A DNA stretch of 64,000 nt from Legionella quinlivanii (lineage in GTDB: Bacteria > Pseudomonadota > Gammaproteobacteria > Legionellales > Legionellaceae). The DNA lies in contig NZ_MVJN01000002.1 in the NCBI RefSeq assembly GCF_003265995.1, positions 124,001-188,000 of the forward strand. Reading direction: 5' to 3'. The notes under the pieces were generated by a model. That model was not told the DNA's origin, made no database searches, and was given only the letters and a program-made list of their open reading frames with translations. The first letter of the stretch is position 1; the number at the start of each line of letters is the position of its first letter. The position numbers and the translations under genes were made by a program. This document shows, one piece after another, positions 44,933 to 54,486 of the stretch.

Positions 44933-46336
44933 GTGAAATCATCAATACGCAAGTTTCTATTAATCAATTTGTTGTTGGCAATTACCATAACAACAACCCT
45001 GACTGCTATTGGTAACTATTATCTCGACCAGAAAGACATCCAGGAGCATCTTGATACACTCATGGCAGTATCCGCGCTTTCTTATCAGGCGCTTTTAGGA
45101 GACGATCTGCACCAGCGTCCTTTAGCAAAGATTCAGGATGCTTTGGAGGTTATTCCAGAGAAAATCGAGAATTATTATCAGCGCCGTTTTTTAAATGATT
45201 TACCGCCTAAAAATTACATGGACAAGTTTAATTTTCAGGTCTGGACTAATGGCGGTAAATTATTACTGCACTCACCAACGGCTCCCAAAATTCCCCTGAC
45301 CTCAGAAATAGATGGATTTAGCGATCGATTTTTATCGAATCAGAAATGGCGGGTTTTCACTACTTATAATGATAAAGCCGGAATCCGCACCGTACTTGCA
45401 GAACGTTACGACACACGCAACGAACTGGGACACCGCATCGCTCAGGACGATCTGTATATCATGCTGCTGACCTTTCCGCTGTCAGGCCTGTTAATATGGA
45501 TTATTATCGGACGCGGGCTGGATAGCCTGGATAGAGTTGCCCAAGAGGTCGCGAATAGAGCCCCAACCCATCTGGAGCCCGTAGATCTTCAGGAAGTACC
45601 GGAAGAAATTAAGCCGGTAATTGATGAATTAAATAAACTATTTTATCGTCTGCAGGAAGGTTTTGAGCGCGAAAAACGATTTGCCGCTGATGCAGCTCAT
45701 GAGTTGCGTACTCCTCTGGCTGCTTTAAAAGCTCAGGCGCAAGTCGCATTAAATACTAGCAATATTGATGAAAAAAATCAGGCATTGCATAAACTCATAG
45801 CCAGCGTCAATCGCAGTACTCATATTGTCCAGCAGCTCTTAACCATGAGCAAACTGGTTCCAGGTTCCACAGGCATTAATGATGTGGATGAAGTTAACCT
45901 GATTAAAGTCGCTCGCGAAATCATGGCCATGCTCGCTCCCAGCGCATTAGAAAAGCAAATTGAGCTTGAGTTTGACCATGATGACAATTTGCCGGTTTTG
46001 GAAGGCAATTCTACAGCCATAGGAATTTTAATTCGTAATCTGGTTGATAATGCAATTCGCTATTGCAAGGAAAATGGAAAGGTTATCGTTCGGGTGTTTC
46101 AAAAAGAAGGTCAGCTTATTTTTGAAGTATCCGATAATGGTCCCGGTATCCCGGAAGAATTACAGAGCCGTGTTTTTGAGCGCTTTTTCCGAGTCCTTGG
46201 AAATAAAAGCCCAGGCAGCGGCCTTGGCCTGGCTATAGTCAGACAAATCTGCGACCTTCATGGCGCCAGAGTCGAGCTGGAATCACCTAAAGAAGGTACC
46301 GGTTTAATCGTCAGAGTCCTTTTTCCTTTAAGTTAA
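44933..46336 (+). CDS. pmrB: Sensor histidine kinase, probable PmrB
   Basis: 467-aa QseC/PmrB-like kinase. Membrane segments near residues 8-28 and 174-194 enclose a 140-residue periplasmic sensor; then a HAMP-like linker, HisKA with His256 (DAAHELRTPLAALKAQ) and an HATPase domain with N and G boxes (DNAIRYCKEN, DNGPGIP, GSGLGLAIV). The start is a GTG at 44933, 5 bp after the regulator stop. Cognate kinase for the preceding regulator. The signal sensed is not evident. Confidence 0.78.
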   Translation: MKSSIRKFLLINLLLAITITTTLTAIGNYYLDQKDIQEHLDTLMAVSALSYQALLGDDLHQRPLAKIQDALEVIPEKIENYYQRRFLNDLPPKNYMDKFNFQVWTNGGKLLLHSPTAPKIPLTSEIDGFSDRFLSNQKWRVFTTYNDKAGIRTVLAERYDTRNELGHRIAQDDLYIMLLTFPLSGLLIWIIIGRGLDSLDRVAQEVANRAPTHLEPVDLQEVPEEIKPVIDELNKLFYRLQEGFEREKRFAADAAHELRTPLAALKAQAQVALNTSNIDEKNQALHKLIASVNRSTHIVQQLLTMSKLVPGSTGINDVDEVNLIKVAREIMAMLAPSALEKQIELEFDHDDNLPVLEGNSTAIGILIRNLVDNAIRYCKENGKVIVRVFQKEGQLIFEVSDNGPGIPEELQSRVFERFFRVLGNKSPGSGLGLAIVRQICDLHGARVELESPKEGTGLIVRVLFPLS

Positions 46337-46358
46337 TCCATTTATTTGTATCAGCCGA

Positions 46359-46465
46359 GAGTGTTCATCAAACTGTGTCATGCCATGTCAGATTTGGGAG
46401 ATCCCTCACTGCGTTCGAGATGACGGCGTACCTGTGAATAATGACACAGTTTAATGAACAATCTC
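46359..46465. mobile_element. MITE-like element with target duplication at the ruvA stop
   Basis: A 107-bp element with terminal inverted repeats GAGTGTTCATCAAACTGTGTCAT (left) and ATGACACAGTTTAATGAACAATCTC (right). The direct repeat TATCAGCCGA lies just outside on both sides (46349-46358 and 46466-46475), a 10-bp target duplication (9 bp if one flanking base is chance). The right copy is the last codons and stop of ruvA. A related left end recurs at about 59992-60027. Confidence 0.75.
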
Positions 46466-46467
46466 TA

Positions 46468-47085
46468 TCAGCCGAATACGGCTCGACCTGCCAATTCTTT
46501 CAGTGCCTGTCGGATTAATTGTTCGCAGTTTTTAGTTCCGTCATCCAGCCGAGAAACTACTTTTGTCGCTTCCTGCAACTTGTAGCCCAAAGCCTCCAGG
46601 GCGCGAATCGCTTCGTCTTGTTCGCGATGACTAACAATTTGCTCCCGTTTAGGCACTTCAAGAGATTCCGAAACCATCAATTGCTCAATGCTGTCTTTCA
46701 TTTCAATGATTAAACGCTCCGCTGTCTTTTTACCTATTCCAGGGAGTTTGGTTAAAAAGACCGCATTCTGCTGTATTATCGTCTGAATGAACTCAGTGGG
46801 GGCTATGCTGGAAAGTATATTAATTGCCAACTTCGGCCCTACTCCGTTTACTTTAATCAGGGCACGGAATAGTGAACGCTCCAGTTTATCGGCAAAACCA
46901 AACAGCAGGAAAGCGTCCTCGCGGACAATGGTATGAATATGCAAAGCAATTTGACCGCCAGAAGCCTCCAGTTGGAAAAATGTATTAAGTGACGTTTCTA
47001 CATCATAGCCAACGCCATTGACGTTTACTACAAAACGTCCAGGATGCGTCTTGTCGATAATCGTTCCCTGTAACCAACCAATCAT
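46468..47085 (-). CDS. ruvA: Holliday junction DNA helicase subunit RuvA
   Basis: 205 aa (E. coli 203). The N-terminal OB fold starts MIGWLQGTI, two helix-hairpin-helix segments follow (GVGPKLAINIL and LPGIGKKTAERLIIEMKD), and the C-terminal domain III contacts RuvB. The ATG at 47085 has AGGAG eight bases upstream; two codons of extension are possible. It binds four-way junctions and loads RuvB, which is not in this window. A mobile element abuts the stop codon. Confidence 0.96.
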   Translation of the reverse strand: MIGWLQGTIIDKTHPGRFVVNVNGVGYDVETSLNTFFQLEASGGQIALHIHTIVREDAFLLFGFADKLERSLFRALIKVNGVGPKLAINILSSIAPTEFIQTIIQQNAVFLTKLPGIGKKTAERLIIEMKDSIEQLMVSESLEVPKREQIVSHREQDEAIRALEALGYKLQEATKVVSRLDDGTKNCEQLIRQALKELAGRAVFG

Positions 47086-47152
47086 AAGCATAACTCCTGA
47101 CTTTTCATATTAACGGTTAGCATCTCGCTCTGCATAGTCCAAAACTCAGGAA

Positions 47153-47644
47153 TTAACTTAAAGCCAATGCCTTGACAGTTCGCCGATTATGGCAATGACA
47201 AATTGCGATAGCAAGCGCATCAGCCGCATCACTTTGCGGTGCTTTATTTAACATTAATAAACTGACCACCATTCGCTTAACCTGCTCTTTTTCGGCAGCG
47301 CCATAACCCGCAATCGCCTGCTTGACTTCTCTGGGAGAATACTCACTGATCTTAACGCGATGCGAAGCCGCGGCCACCATAGCCACGCCTCGGGCATGCC
47401 CCAGTTTTAGAGCAGAATTAGGATTTTGATGCATGAACACCTGCTCAATAGCCACTTCGTCAGGTGTATAATTATCCATTAAAAGGCATATACCATTAAA
47501 GATTTCCAGCAATCTCTGGCTTAATTCAGCATCGGATGTTCTAATGCAGCCACTGTCCACATAAACCAGCTTGCGCTTTTCTTCTCTGACAATTCCATAT
47601 CCGGTAACCCTTGAACCGGGATCAATCCCTAGAATAACGGTCAT
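47153..47644 (-). CDS. ruvC: Crossover junction endodeoxyribonuclease RuvC
   Basis: Resolves Holliday junctions by paired nicks. 163 aa, slightly shorter than E. coli RuvC (173). The RNase-H fold starts ILGIDPGSRVTGYGI with catalytic Asp8; further acidic residues in VAIEQVFM (Glu) and in SDAADALAIAICH (two Asp near residue 140). It overlaps the yebC stop by 4 bp, and precedes ruvA by 67 bp, the classic yebC-ruvC-ruvA order. Confidence 0.96.
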   Translation of the reverse strand: MTVILGIDPGSRVTGYGIVREEKRKLVYVDSGCIRTSDAELSQRLLEIFNGICLLMDNYTPDEVAIEQVFMHQNPNSALKLGHARGVAMVAAASHRVKISEYSPREVKQAIAGYGAAEKEQVKRMVVSLLMLNKAPQSDAADALAIAICHCHNRRTVKALALS

Positions 47645-48375
47645 TCAAACAATGAGTCCGGCAATTGAGCATTGCTATAGACATCCTGCACATCATCAAG
47701 ATCTTCAAGCATGTCAATAAGCTTAATTAAGGTTTCTGCAGTCTCTTTATCGACGGGAATCATTGTCTGCGCACGCATAGTCAGACTTGATTGCTCAACT
47801 TCAAAACCAGCATTCTGCAGCGCATTCAGTACTGCATGATAGTTTTCTGAAGCGGTAATCACTTCAACCTGCCCCTCCTCTGTGGAAACATCCTCAGCCC
47901 CTGCTTCAATGGCAGCTTCCATAGCAGCATCTTCTGATTGACCCGCAGCTAATAAAATCTCACCCTGATTATTAAATAAATAAGCAACAGAACCATCAGT
48001 TCCAAGATTTCCACCATTCTTGGTAAACGCATGGCGGACCTCTGATACGGTACGATTTTTATTGTCGGACAGACAGTCAACCAAAATTGCCACACCACCC
48101 GGACCATAGCCTTCATAACGCATTTGCATCATATTGTCACCGTCAAGACCACCGGCGCCGCGCTTAATCGCATTATCAATTGTATCCCGCTTCATGTTGG
48201 CTTTCAGTGCCTTAATCACCGCATCTCTCAAACGCGGGTTGGATGACTCGTCCCCCCCGCCCATCCGAGCAGAAACCGTAATTTCACGGATTAATTTGGT
48301 AAAAATTTTACCTCGTTTGGCATCCTGAACGCCTTTTCTGAATTTAATATTCGCCCATTTGCTATGACCGGCCAC
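47641..48375 (-). CDS. yebC: YebC/TACO1-family regulator
   Basis: 244 aa. The mature N-terminus reads AGHSKWANIKFRKGVQDAKRGK, the invariant family start, preceded by a GTG at 48375 with a GAGG ribosome-binding site; the longer open frame up to 48420 adds unrelated residues. YebC proteins bind DNA or nascent ribosomes depending on the branch; some promote translation of proline-rich stretches. First gene of the yebC-ruvC-ruvA unit. Confidence 0.94.
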   Translation of the reverse strand: MAGHSKWANIKFRKGVQDAKRGKIFTKLIREITVSARMGGGDESSNPRLRDAVIKALKANMKRDTIDNAIKRGAGGLDGDNMMQMRYEGYGPGGVAILVDCLSDNKNRTVSEVRHAFTKNGGNLGTDGSVAYLFNNQGEILLAAGQSEDAAMEAAIEAGAEDVSTEEGQVEVITASENYHAVLNALQNAGFEVEQSSLTMRAQTMIPVDKETAETLIKLIDMLEDLDDVQDVYSNAQLPDSLFE

Positions 48376-48520
48376 GACACACCTCAATGCTAAAAAAATT
48401 GAAAAAATTATAGCATTCAAGCCGATTCCGGAATAGAGGTTCTGCCGATAGAATTATGTTCTCGACAGGCTGAATCGATCGAGATATTCTAGAAAATAAC
48501 TAACTTCAGGGAGAATTGCG

Positions 48521-49777
48521 GTGTATTTGTCCGGATTTGGCAATCATCATCAGACAGAAGCGATAGCAGGGGCACTACCCAAAAATCAGAACTCTCCCCA
48601 GGATTGCGCTTATGGGCTTTATGCTGAGCAATTGAGCGGCTCTGCATTTACCAAAGCGCGTGCAGCAAATTTGCACAGCTGGCTTTATAAAACAGCTCCG
48701 TCGGTTAAACAGCAGGATTATGTTCCCTATGAAGGCGCTCAGTTTAATGATTTGCTCGAATATCAGGCCCCTAATCCCTACCGCTGGTCGCCATTGCCCT
48801 CACCTCAGAATTCAGTGGATTTTATCGATGGATTATTTCCTATTGCAGGAAGCAATCTAATCCGGGCTTATATTTATCAGTGCAACCAATCGATGGTACA
48901 TCGTTATTTTAGCGATTTTGACGGTGAATTATTGTTCGTCCCTTATGAAGGCGAATTGTCTTTGCTCACCGAGTTTGGTCATCTGAAAATCAAACCAGGA
49001 CAAATTGCTGTAATTCCCAGAGGAGTAAAATTTCGCGTGGAATTAAATGGCGCTTCAGCAAGCGGCTATTTGTGCGAAAATGCAGGCTCTCCTCTTACAC
49101 TCCCGCCTTTAGGAGTCATTGGCGCTAACTCCCTGGCCAACCCCAGGCATTTTCTCTATCCAGTGGCAGCTTTTGAATCGCTGAACCGAGAAGTTACGCT
49201 GGTTTGTAAATCACAACAGCGCTTATGGGCAGCTCAAAGTGACACTTCTCCTTTGAATGTGGTTGCCTGGCATGGCAACCTGGCACCCTATTGCTACGAT
49301 TTATCCCTGTTTAACACTATTAACACGGTGAGCTTTGATCATCCTGATCCCTCAATATTTACTGTTCTGACTTCTGAAAGTGAAACAGCAGGTGTAGCTA
49401 ATCTCGACTTCGTTATTTTTCCACCGAGATGGATGGTGGCAGAGCACAGTTTTCGCCCCCCCTATTTTCATCGTAATATTATGAATGAATTAATGGGCCT
49501 GATTCGGGGAGAATATGATGCGAAAAAATCTGGCTTTTTACCGGGAGGCATCAGCATTCATAATTGTATGAGTGGTCACGGTCCAGATATTGAAAGCTAT
49601 GCGCAGGCGGTTTCTGCGGATCTTAAGCCGGTACGTTATGAAAATACCCTGGCATTTATGTTTGAGACGCGTGAGATATGGCGGGTCAGCGAAGCGGCAA
49701 TGCGGCATTCATCAAGACAAAAGAATTACACGGATTGCTGGAAGAACTTTCCTGTTCGCAGCATCGACGCTGATTAA
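48521..49777 (+). CDS. hmgA: Homogentisate 1,2-dioxygenase
   Basis: Opens the aromatic ring of homogentisate in Phe/Tyr catabolism; in Legionella its absence or saturation leads to pyomelanin. 418 aa starting at a GTG with a GGGAGAA ribosome-binding site. Signature [13 protein letters not shown] at the start; iron ligands in the C-terminal cupin-type part: [15 protein letters not shown] (two His) and the conserved [25 protein letters not shown]. The stop overlaps that of the convergent diguanylate cyclase gene by 4 bp. Confidence 0.96.
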   Translation: MYLSGFGNHHQTEAIAGALPKNQNSPQDCAYGLYAEQLSGSAFTKARAANLHSWLYKTAPSVKQQDYVPYEGAQFNDLLEYQAPNPYRWSPLPSPQNSVDFIDGLFPIAGSNLIRAYIYQCNQSMVHRYFSDFDGELLFVPYEGELSLLTEFGHLKIKPGQIAVIPRGVKFRVELNGASASGYLCENAGSPLTLPPLGVIGANSLANPRHFLYPVAAFESLNREVTLVCKSQQRLWAAQSDTSPLNVVAWHGNLAPYCYDLSLFNTINTVSFDHPDPSIFTVLTSESETAGVANLDFVIFPPRWMVAEHSFRPPYFHRNIMNELMGLIRGEYDAKKSGFLPGGISIHNCMSGHGPDIESYAQAVSADLKPVRYENTLAFMFETREIWRVSEAAMRHSSRQKNYTDCWKNFPVRSIDAD

Positions 49778-51387
49778 ATACCACAGTCAGCAATTATAAC
49801 CTGATTTCGGCCATGATTTTTAGCCTCGTACAAAGCCTGATCTGCAGCGGAGACGAGGCTGCTTACGTCCTGAATAGCAGGAAAGCTGGATAAACCGGCA
49901 CTGATGGTGACAGAAAAGGTCTGTCCATTGCATTGGAAACTGAACCTTGAAAATTTAATCCGAAAATTTTCTATCACCCGAAAAGCGTCCTCAGGGCTGG
50001 TGTTGGGCATTACTACAGCAAATTCCTCTCCCCCGTATCGGCCAATAATATCTGTCTTACGAAAACACAATAAAAGCATGGAAGAAATTTTTCTAATTAC
50101 ATTATCGCCAGTAGGATGACCATAGTTATCATTAATCAATTTGAAGTGGTCAATGTCAACCATGATAAAAGACAGCTGCTCATTTTGTCTACCGGCACGA
50201 GCTATTTCCAGGTCAAGGCGCTGTAATATATTAGTATGATTATACAATCCGCTTAAGCTGTCCTTGGTCATGAATGAGTTTAAAATCTCGGCTCGCTTTG
50301 CTCTGGAAAATACGGTTTTGATTAAATGCTGGGGAACAATTGGTTTCACAAGAAAATCATCTCCACCAAGATTCAAGGCTGATAATTGTTTTAATCTGTC
50401 GTCTTCAGTTGACAGAAATATAATCGGCAGCCTTGTGTACTGGGGTTCTTGTCGAAGTACGATTGCCAGCTCCAGGCCAGAACATTCTGGCATATACAGA
50501 TCCATTAGCAGTAAATCAGGTTGAAAATCTTCAAGCGTTTCAATCAGAAGCAAAGGATTCGTAATGTATCTCGCAATAAGGCCGGCTTCTTTAAGAATAA
50601 GCGCGTAATATTCAGCCAGCGACAGAGAATCGTCGATTATCAATACCCGATAAGGCTCACCCGGCATGCTGGCACAGAACTGGTCAAGTTTCCGAGTCAG
50701 ATAAATGGATTCCATTGGTTTTTGGAAAAAGGCACTGCTACCCAGACGAATCGCTTTCAGCCTGGTGAGAATATCGGCACTATATGCCATACAGAACAAG
50801 GGAGTTGATAGCTTCTCCTTATTATAAATTTCAAATAAGAAATCTGCCGTCGATTGGCTGATGTTTTCGACATCTACAATTAATGCTGCTGGAGAGATCT
50901 CAAAAAAAGCTTGTCTAATATTTTCCTCGCAGGAAATAACATGAACCTGATAACCTGACTCTTGCAAATTACTATTTAACTCCTGAATGAATCGCTTATC
51001 ATTATCTACCAGTAAAATTTTTCCATTGCCAGTGAAAAAATCTTCAGAAATGGTAGTTTGTGATTGAGCTGGTTTGAATGAAGCCTCCAGGTTGTCAAGA
51101 AGAGAAGAGATTTCATCTATCTCTTCCCTGGAAAGAAATTCCTGATCAGTTTTTGATTTTAAGAAAATTTCAATCTTTCTTGCAGCTTTTGAAAGCGAGT
51201 CATAACCATAAGTGCCTGCAGAACCACAAAGGCTGTGCAGTGTTCTATGAAAATCCTGAAATCTGTTCTTATCCCAATGCGCTTTAAGGTTTAACCACTC
51301 AGCCTTTATAGACTGTAGTTTATCTGGCAAGCTCCTGGCATATTCCGTATATAATGCCTGGAGTTTTTCCTTCACCTCAGCTTTCAT
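49774..51387 (-). CDS. Hpt-REC-REC-GGDEF diguanylate cyclase
   Basis: 537 aa in four domains: Hpt (about 1-105, phospho-acceptor His51 in HSLCGSAG), receiver 1 (120-235, Asp172, less canonical), receiver 2 (247-365, Asp296 in [10 protein letters not shown], Lys348 in LVKP) and GGDEF (375-535). The active-site motif is GGEEF (452-456) and an inhibitory I-site RKTD lies at 443-446, so cyclic di-GMP synthesis with product feedback is expected. An EAL domain is absent. Its ATG overlaps the stop of the CheY-like gene by 4 bp (ATGA). It is the output of the upstream phosphorelay. Confidence 0.9.
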   Translation of the reverse strand: MKAEVKEKLQALYTEYARSLPDKLQSIKAEWLNLKAHWDKNRFQDFHRTLHSLCGSAGTYGYDSLSKAARKIEIFLKSKTDQEFLSREEIDEISSLLDNLEASFKPAQSQTTISEDFFTGNGKILLVDNDKRFIQELNSNLQESGYQVHVISCEENIRQAFFEISPAALIVDVENISQSTADFLFEIYNKEKLSTPLFCMAYSADILTRLKAIRLGSSAFFQKPMESIYLTRKLDQFCASMPGEPYRVLIIDDSLSLAEYYALILKEAGLIARYITNPLLLIETLEDFQPDLLLMDLYMPECSGLELAIVLRQEPQYTRLPIIFLSTEDDRLKQLSALNLGGDDFLVKPIVPQHLIKTVFSRAKRAEILNSFMTKDSLSGLYNHTNILQRLDLEIARAGRQNEQLSFIMVDIDHFKLINDNYGHPTGDNVIRKISSMLLLCFRKTDIIGRYGGEEFAVVMPNTSPEDAFRVIENFRIKFSRFSFQCNGQTFSVTISAGLSSFPAIQDVSSLVSAADQALYEAKNHGRNQVIIADCGI

Positions 51388-51770
51388 AATTGATCCCAGA
51401 TCGCTCTTATATCGCTGGCTAAGGTCATCGGATCAAAGGGCTTGGCAATGACGTCTACAGCGCCAAGCGATTTATACTGTTCAACCTCATCCGGCTGTAT
51501 TTTTGCAGTCATAAATATAGCGGGAATATCGGTGTACCTCGGTAATTTCCTCAATTCAATTAGCGTAGACGGACCATCCATTCCTGGCATCATCACATCT
51601 AATAAAATAAGATCGGGAATAATACCTTTTGCCGCCTCAATGACCTCATAGCCATCATGGCAGAAAATGACTTTAAAATTTCCCAAATCCTCGAGTGCAA
51701 CCTGAGCAATCTCACGAATATCGGCCTCATCCTCCGCATACAGAATGCTCGACAATTCTTTATCAGGCAT
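51384..51770 (-). CDS. Single-domain response regulator
   Basis: 128-aa CheY-like receiver with no output domain: acidic pocket EDE near residue 14, phosphoacceptor Asp58 (LILLDVMMPGMDG) and Lys in IAKPFDP near 108. The ATG at 51770 has a GGAGG ribosome-binding site six bases upstream; the frame extends seven codons. It overlaps the end of the upstream kinase by 8 bp and the start of the diguanylate cyclase by 4 bp, so it probably shuttles phosphoryl groups between them. Confidence 0.9.
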   Translation of the reverse strand: MPDKELSSILYAEDEADIREIAQVALEDLGNFKVIFCHDGYEVIEAAKGIIPDLILLDVMMPGMDGPSTLIELRKLPRYTDIPAIFMTAKIQPDEVEQYKSLGAVDVIAKPFDPMTLASDIRAIWDQL

Positions 51771-54399
51771 AATGGCCTCCCTGCTGTTCATTAAACAAAT
51801 GCTTAATCTTGTTTAAAAGATCATCATTAGTCGTTTTTGCTTTAACCAAAGCATCGACAACATACTTGGAATACTCCTGATCCAGTTCCGTATTTGAATA
51901 AACAATTACCGGAAATTTCTTCTCAGCCAATACAGGCAGAAGCTGAGTACCGCTGCCATCCGGTAAAAGCAAATCAAGAATAATCAGATCAAACTGCTGC
52001 TTTTCCAAGACTTCTTTTGCTTCATGCAATGTGGAGACAGAGGTTAAGCTTGCTTCTGTTTCTAACACAGTACGAACGACTTTCTGCATGTCGATATCAT
52101 CTTCAACATGTAAAATAAGCGGGATCCTGTCTTTATTTTTTTCTTTAATTTTTCCAATAGATAATAGTAATTTGTCAAAATTGATAGGTTTGTCTAACCA
52201 GTCAATTACTGAAATTGCATCACCATTAATAATTGAATGCCCCGTTTCAGCAATAACGGAAAGTACAATTACAGGCAACTCTCTTGTTTTTTCAGAGTTT
52301 CGTAATTCTCTGATAAAGCTGATTCCATCCTGATCAGGTAAAATGAGATCCAGCAAAATGGCCTTGTATTTTGTTGTGTTCAGATATTTTTTTGCCTCAG
52401 CCACTGATTCTACAATATCCACAGCAAACCCGGCACCTTCCATTAATAGCGCGAGAAATTTAGACTGATCCGGATCGTCTTCACAGATTAAAAATCTATC
52501 GCGATTTTGATTAATAATTGGAGGCGCCGTTTGTTCCTGTGCTTCAGCACATGTAGTCAAATCAAAATAAAATTGGCTGCCTACTCCCGGCTGACTTGTG
52601 AAATTAATGTGACCACCCATTTTATCAATAATTGCTTTACTTATACTCAGACCTAACCCGGTTCCACCTTTTCCGCGCGTTGAGGAGGAGTCGGCCTGAC
52701 TGAATTGCTGGAAAATACGCGGTTGAAACTCCGATGGGATCCCTGAGCCGCAATCGGTAATAATCACACGAACGTGATTTCCCTGCTGTTTCATGGAAAT
52801 GGTGACTTCACTTCCAGATGGTGAAAACTTAATGGCATTGGATAATAAATTGGCGATAACCTGCATCAAACGATCCGGGTCAACCTGCACGATAATATCT
52901 GGAAGTGCTTTTTCAAAGCGAACCGACACATTGTATTTTTCACCATACATTTTTATCGCTTGAATCGAATCCTGTATTAGACTGGATAGATTTATTTTTG
53001 TTATTTTGAAATCCATTTTACCCGCCTGGATTTTTTCCATATCCAGAATATCATTGATTAATAATAACAAACGCTCACAATTTTTATTGGCGATATCAAG
53101 CAGGCGTTGTGCTTTTTCCGTAAAACTGCCTACAGCTCCCCCTAAAAGCAGACCGAGCGCCCCCCGGATAGATGTGAGGGGTGTTCGTAACTCATGGCTG
53201 ACCACTGAAACAAATTCTCTTTTCATTTTTTCTGTTTCTTTTAAATCAGTAATATCATGAATAGCAATTACCGCACCCATTGTGGAATCATCGGCGCTCT
53301 TTATCGCCTGGCCGTCTACCACCACATTTCGACGCTCACCACTGTTAAATTGTATTAACAACTCCATACCATGAATCTTTTCGCCGCGCAGAGCACGAAT
53401 CAAGGGCGACTGATTGTCATTGATTCTTTGATTGTCTAATGATTCAAAATGTAAGTAATCAGACAGTTTTAAGCCGGCAACGTGTGAGCTGTGCTGATAG
53501 TTTTTTTTCAGTGCTTTATTGTAAACAGTAATGATCCCGCTAGTATTACAGGCAATGATCCCGTCATCAAGGTTATTCAGAATAGCGTCTACAAACTCAC
53601 GCTCATTCTGCACGACTTTAAGCATCTGTTTATAATAAGTAGAAACCATCAGGGCAAGACTTATGATAAGACCGGTAATACCTGCTACAAAAAAAGCAAG
53701 CAAATCCTGATTAACCGTTTCAATATGCGGACCATGAGCTGCCAGTGGCGTAAATACGGCTGCCGCCATGCCTGTATAATGCATACCGCAAATCGCGATT
53801 CCCATCACTAAAGCACTTAGCATTTTAGTATAAAACTGCTTTCGCGATGATCCTCGATTACTTTCCAGAGCAAGCCAAAGTGCCGCTTCTGAAGCCAGAA
53901 TAGCAATCAGAATGGAGAGGAAAAATGTGGGCATTATATAGTGGATTTGAACATGCACCCGCATTCCTTCCATGCCTGCATAATGCATGCCTGCAATTCC
54001 CAGACCTATTACAATCCCACCCGCGATAAGATTTGGAACAGAATGATTATCCGCCCTTAATATAAATAAGGCGAAGAAGGATACAGCGATGGCCAGGAGA
54101 AGGGAGAAAACAGTCCAGAAGACATCGTATCCCATTGCCATCGGCATAATAAACGAAAGCATACCGATGAAATGCATGGACCATATACCAGCTCCCATTG
54201 CAAAAGCCCCGCCCAGAAGCCAGTATATTTTGTCGCGTGAATTTTTTTCTGCTCTTAGCCGCCCTGCAAAATCAAGGGCGACATAGGAAGCCAGAACAGC
54301 AATAATATATGAAAGAACAACCAGTTTAGGATCATAGCTGCCATAAATAGTATCTGCAGGCAAAGGGCCTTCCTGGAACCAATTTAAATCCCTTATCAT
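51763..54399 (-). CDS. MHYT-PAS hybrid histidine kinase with two receivers
   Basis: 878-aa membrane kinase. Residues 25-255 form a seven-helix MHYT sensor with MHFIGM, MHYAGM and MHYTGM motifs at about 75, 138 and 206 (predicted to bind copper and sense O2, CO or NO). A PAS domain spans about 265-390. HisKA follows with His402 (SVVSHELRTPLTSIRG), then HATPase with GKGGTGLGLSISK, and two C-terminal receivers with Asp684 and Asp809; the second receiver lacks a clear conserved Lys. First gene of a three-gene operon that ends in a GGDEF enzyme. Confidence 0.9.
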   Translation of the reverse strand: MIRDLNWFQEGPLPADTIYGSYDPKLVVLSYIIAVLASYVALDFAGRLRAEKNSRDKIYWLLGGAFAMGAGIWSMHFIGMLSFIMPMAMGYDVFWTVFSLLLAIAVSFFALFILRADNHSVPNLIAGGIVIGLGIAGMHYAGMEGMRVHVQIHYIMPTFFLSILIAILASEAALWLALESNRGSSRKQFYTKMLSALVMGIAICGMHYTGMAAAVFTPLAAHGPHIETVNQDLLAFFVAGITGLIISLALMVSTYYKQMLKVVQNEREFVDAILNNLDDGIIACNTSGIITVYNKALKKNYQHSSHVAGLKLSDYLHFESLDNQRINDNQSPLIRALRGEKIHGMELLIQFNSGERRNVVVDGQAIKSADDSTMGAVIAIHDITDLKETEKMKREFVSVVSHELRTPLTSIRGALGLLLGGAVGSFTEKAQRLLDIANKNCERLLLLINDILDMEKIQAGKMDFKITKINLSSLIQDSIQAIKMYGEKYNVSVRFEKALPDIIVQVDPDRLMQVIANLLSNAIKFSPSGSEVTISMKQQGNHVRVIITDCGSGIPSEFQPRIFQQFSQADSSSTRGKGGTGLGLSISKAIIDKMGGHINFTSQPGVGSQFYFDLTTCAEAQEQTAPPIINQNRDRFLICEDDPDQSKFLALLMEGAGFAVDIVESVAEAKKYLNTTKYKAILLDLILPDQDGISFIRELRNSEKTRELPVIVLSVIAETGHSIINGDAISVIDWLDKPINFDKLLLSIGKIKEKNKDRIPLILHVEDDIDMQKVVRTVLETEASLTSVSTLHEAKEVLEKQQFDLIILDLLLPDGSGTQLLPVLAEKKFPVIVYSNTELDQEYSKYVVDALVKAKTTNDDLLNKIKHLFNEQQGGHYA

Positions 54400-54437
54400 A
54401 ATACTTTACCTGCATGCGGATCTTCCTAAATACAGTA

Positions 54438-54485
54438 TATACCCAAGCAACTTTAAAATGCTATTTTTGAAGTTGCCTGGGTATA
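54438..54485. terminator. Long hairpin between rpoS and the MHYT kinase
   Basis: TATACCCAAGCAACTT (54438-54453) pairs with AAGTTGCCTGGGTATA (54470-54485), a 16-bp stem with one mismatch and a 16-nt loop, ending 2 bp beyond the rpoS stop. Probable rpoS transcript terminator or repeat element; the U-run is weak. Confidence 0.6.
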
Positions 54486-54486
54486 G

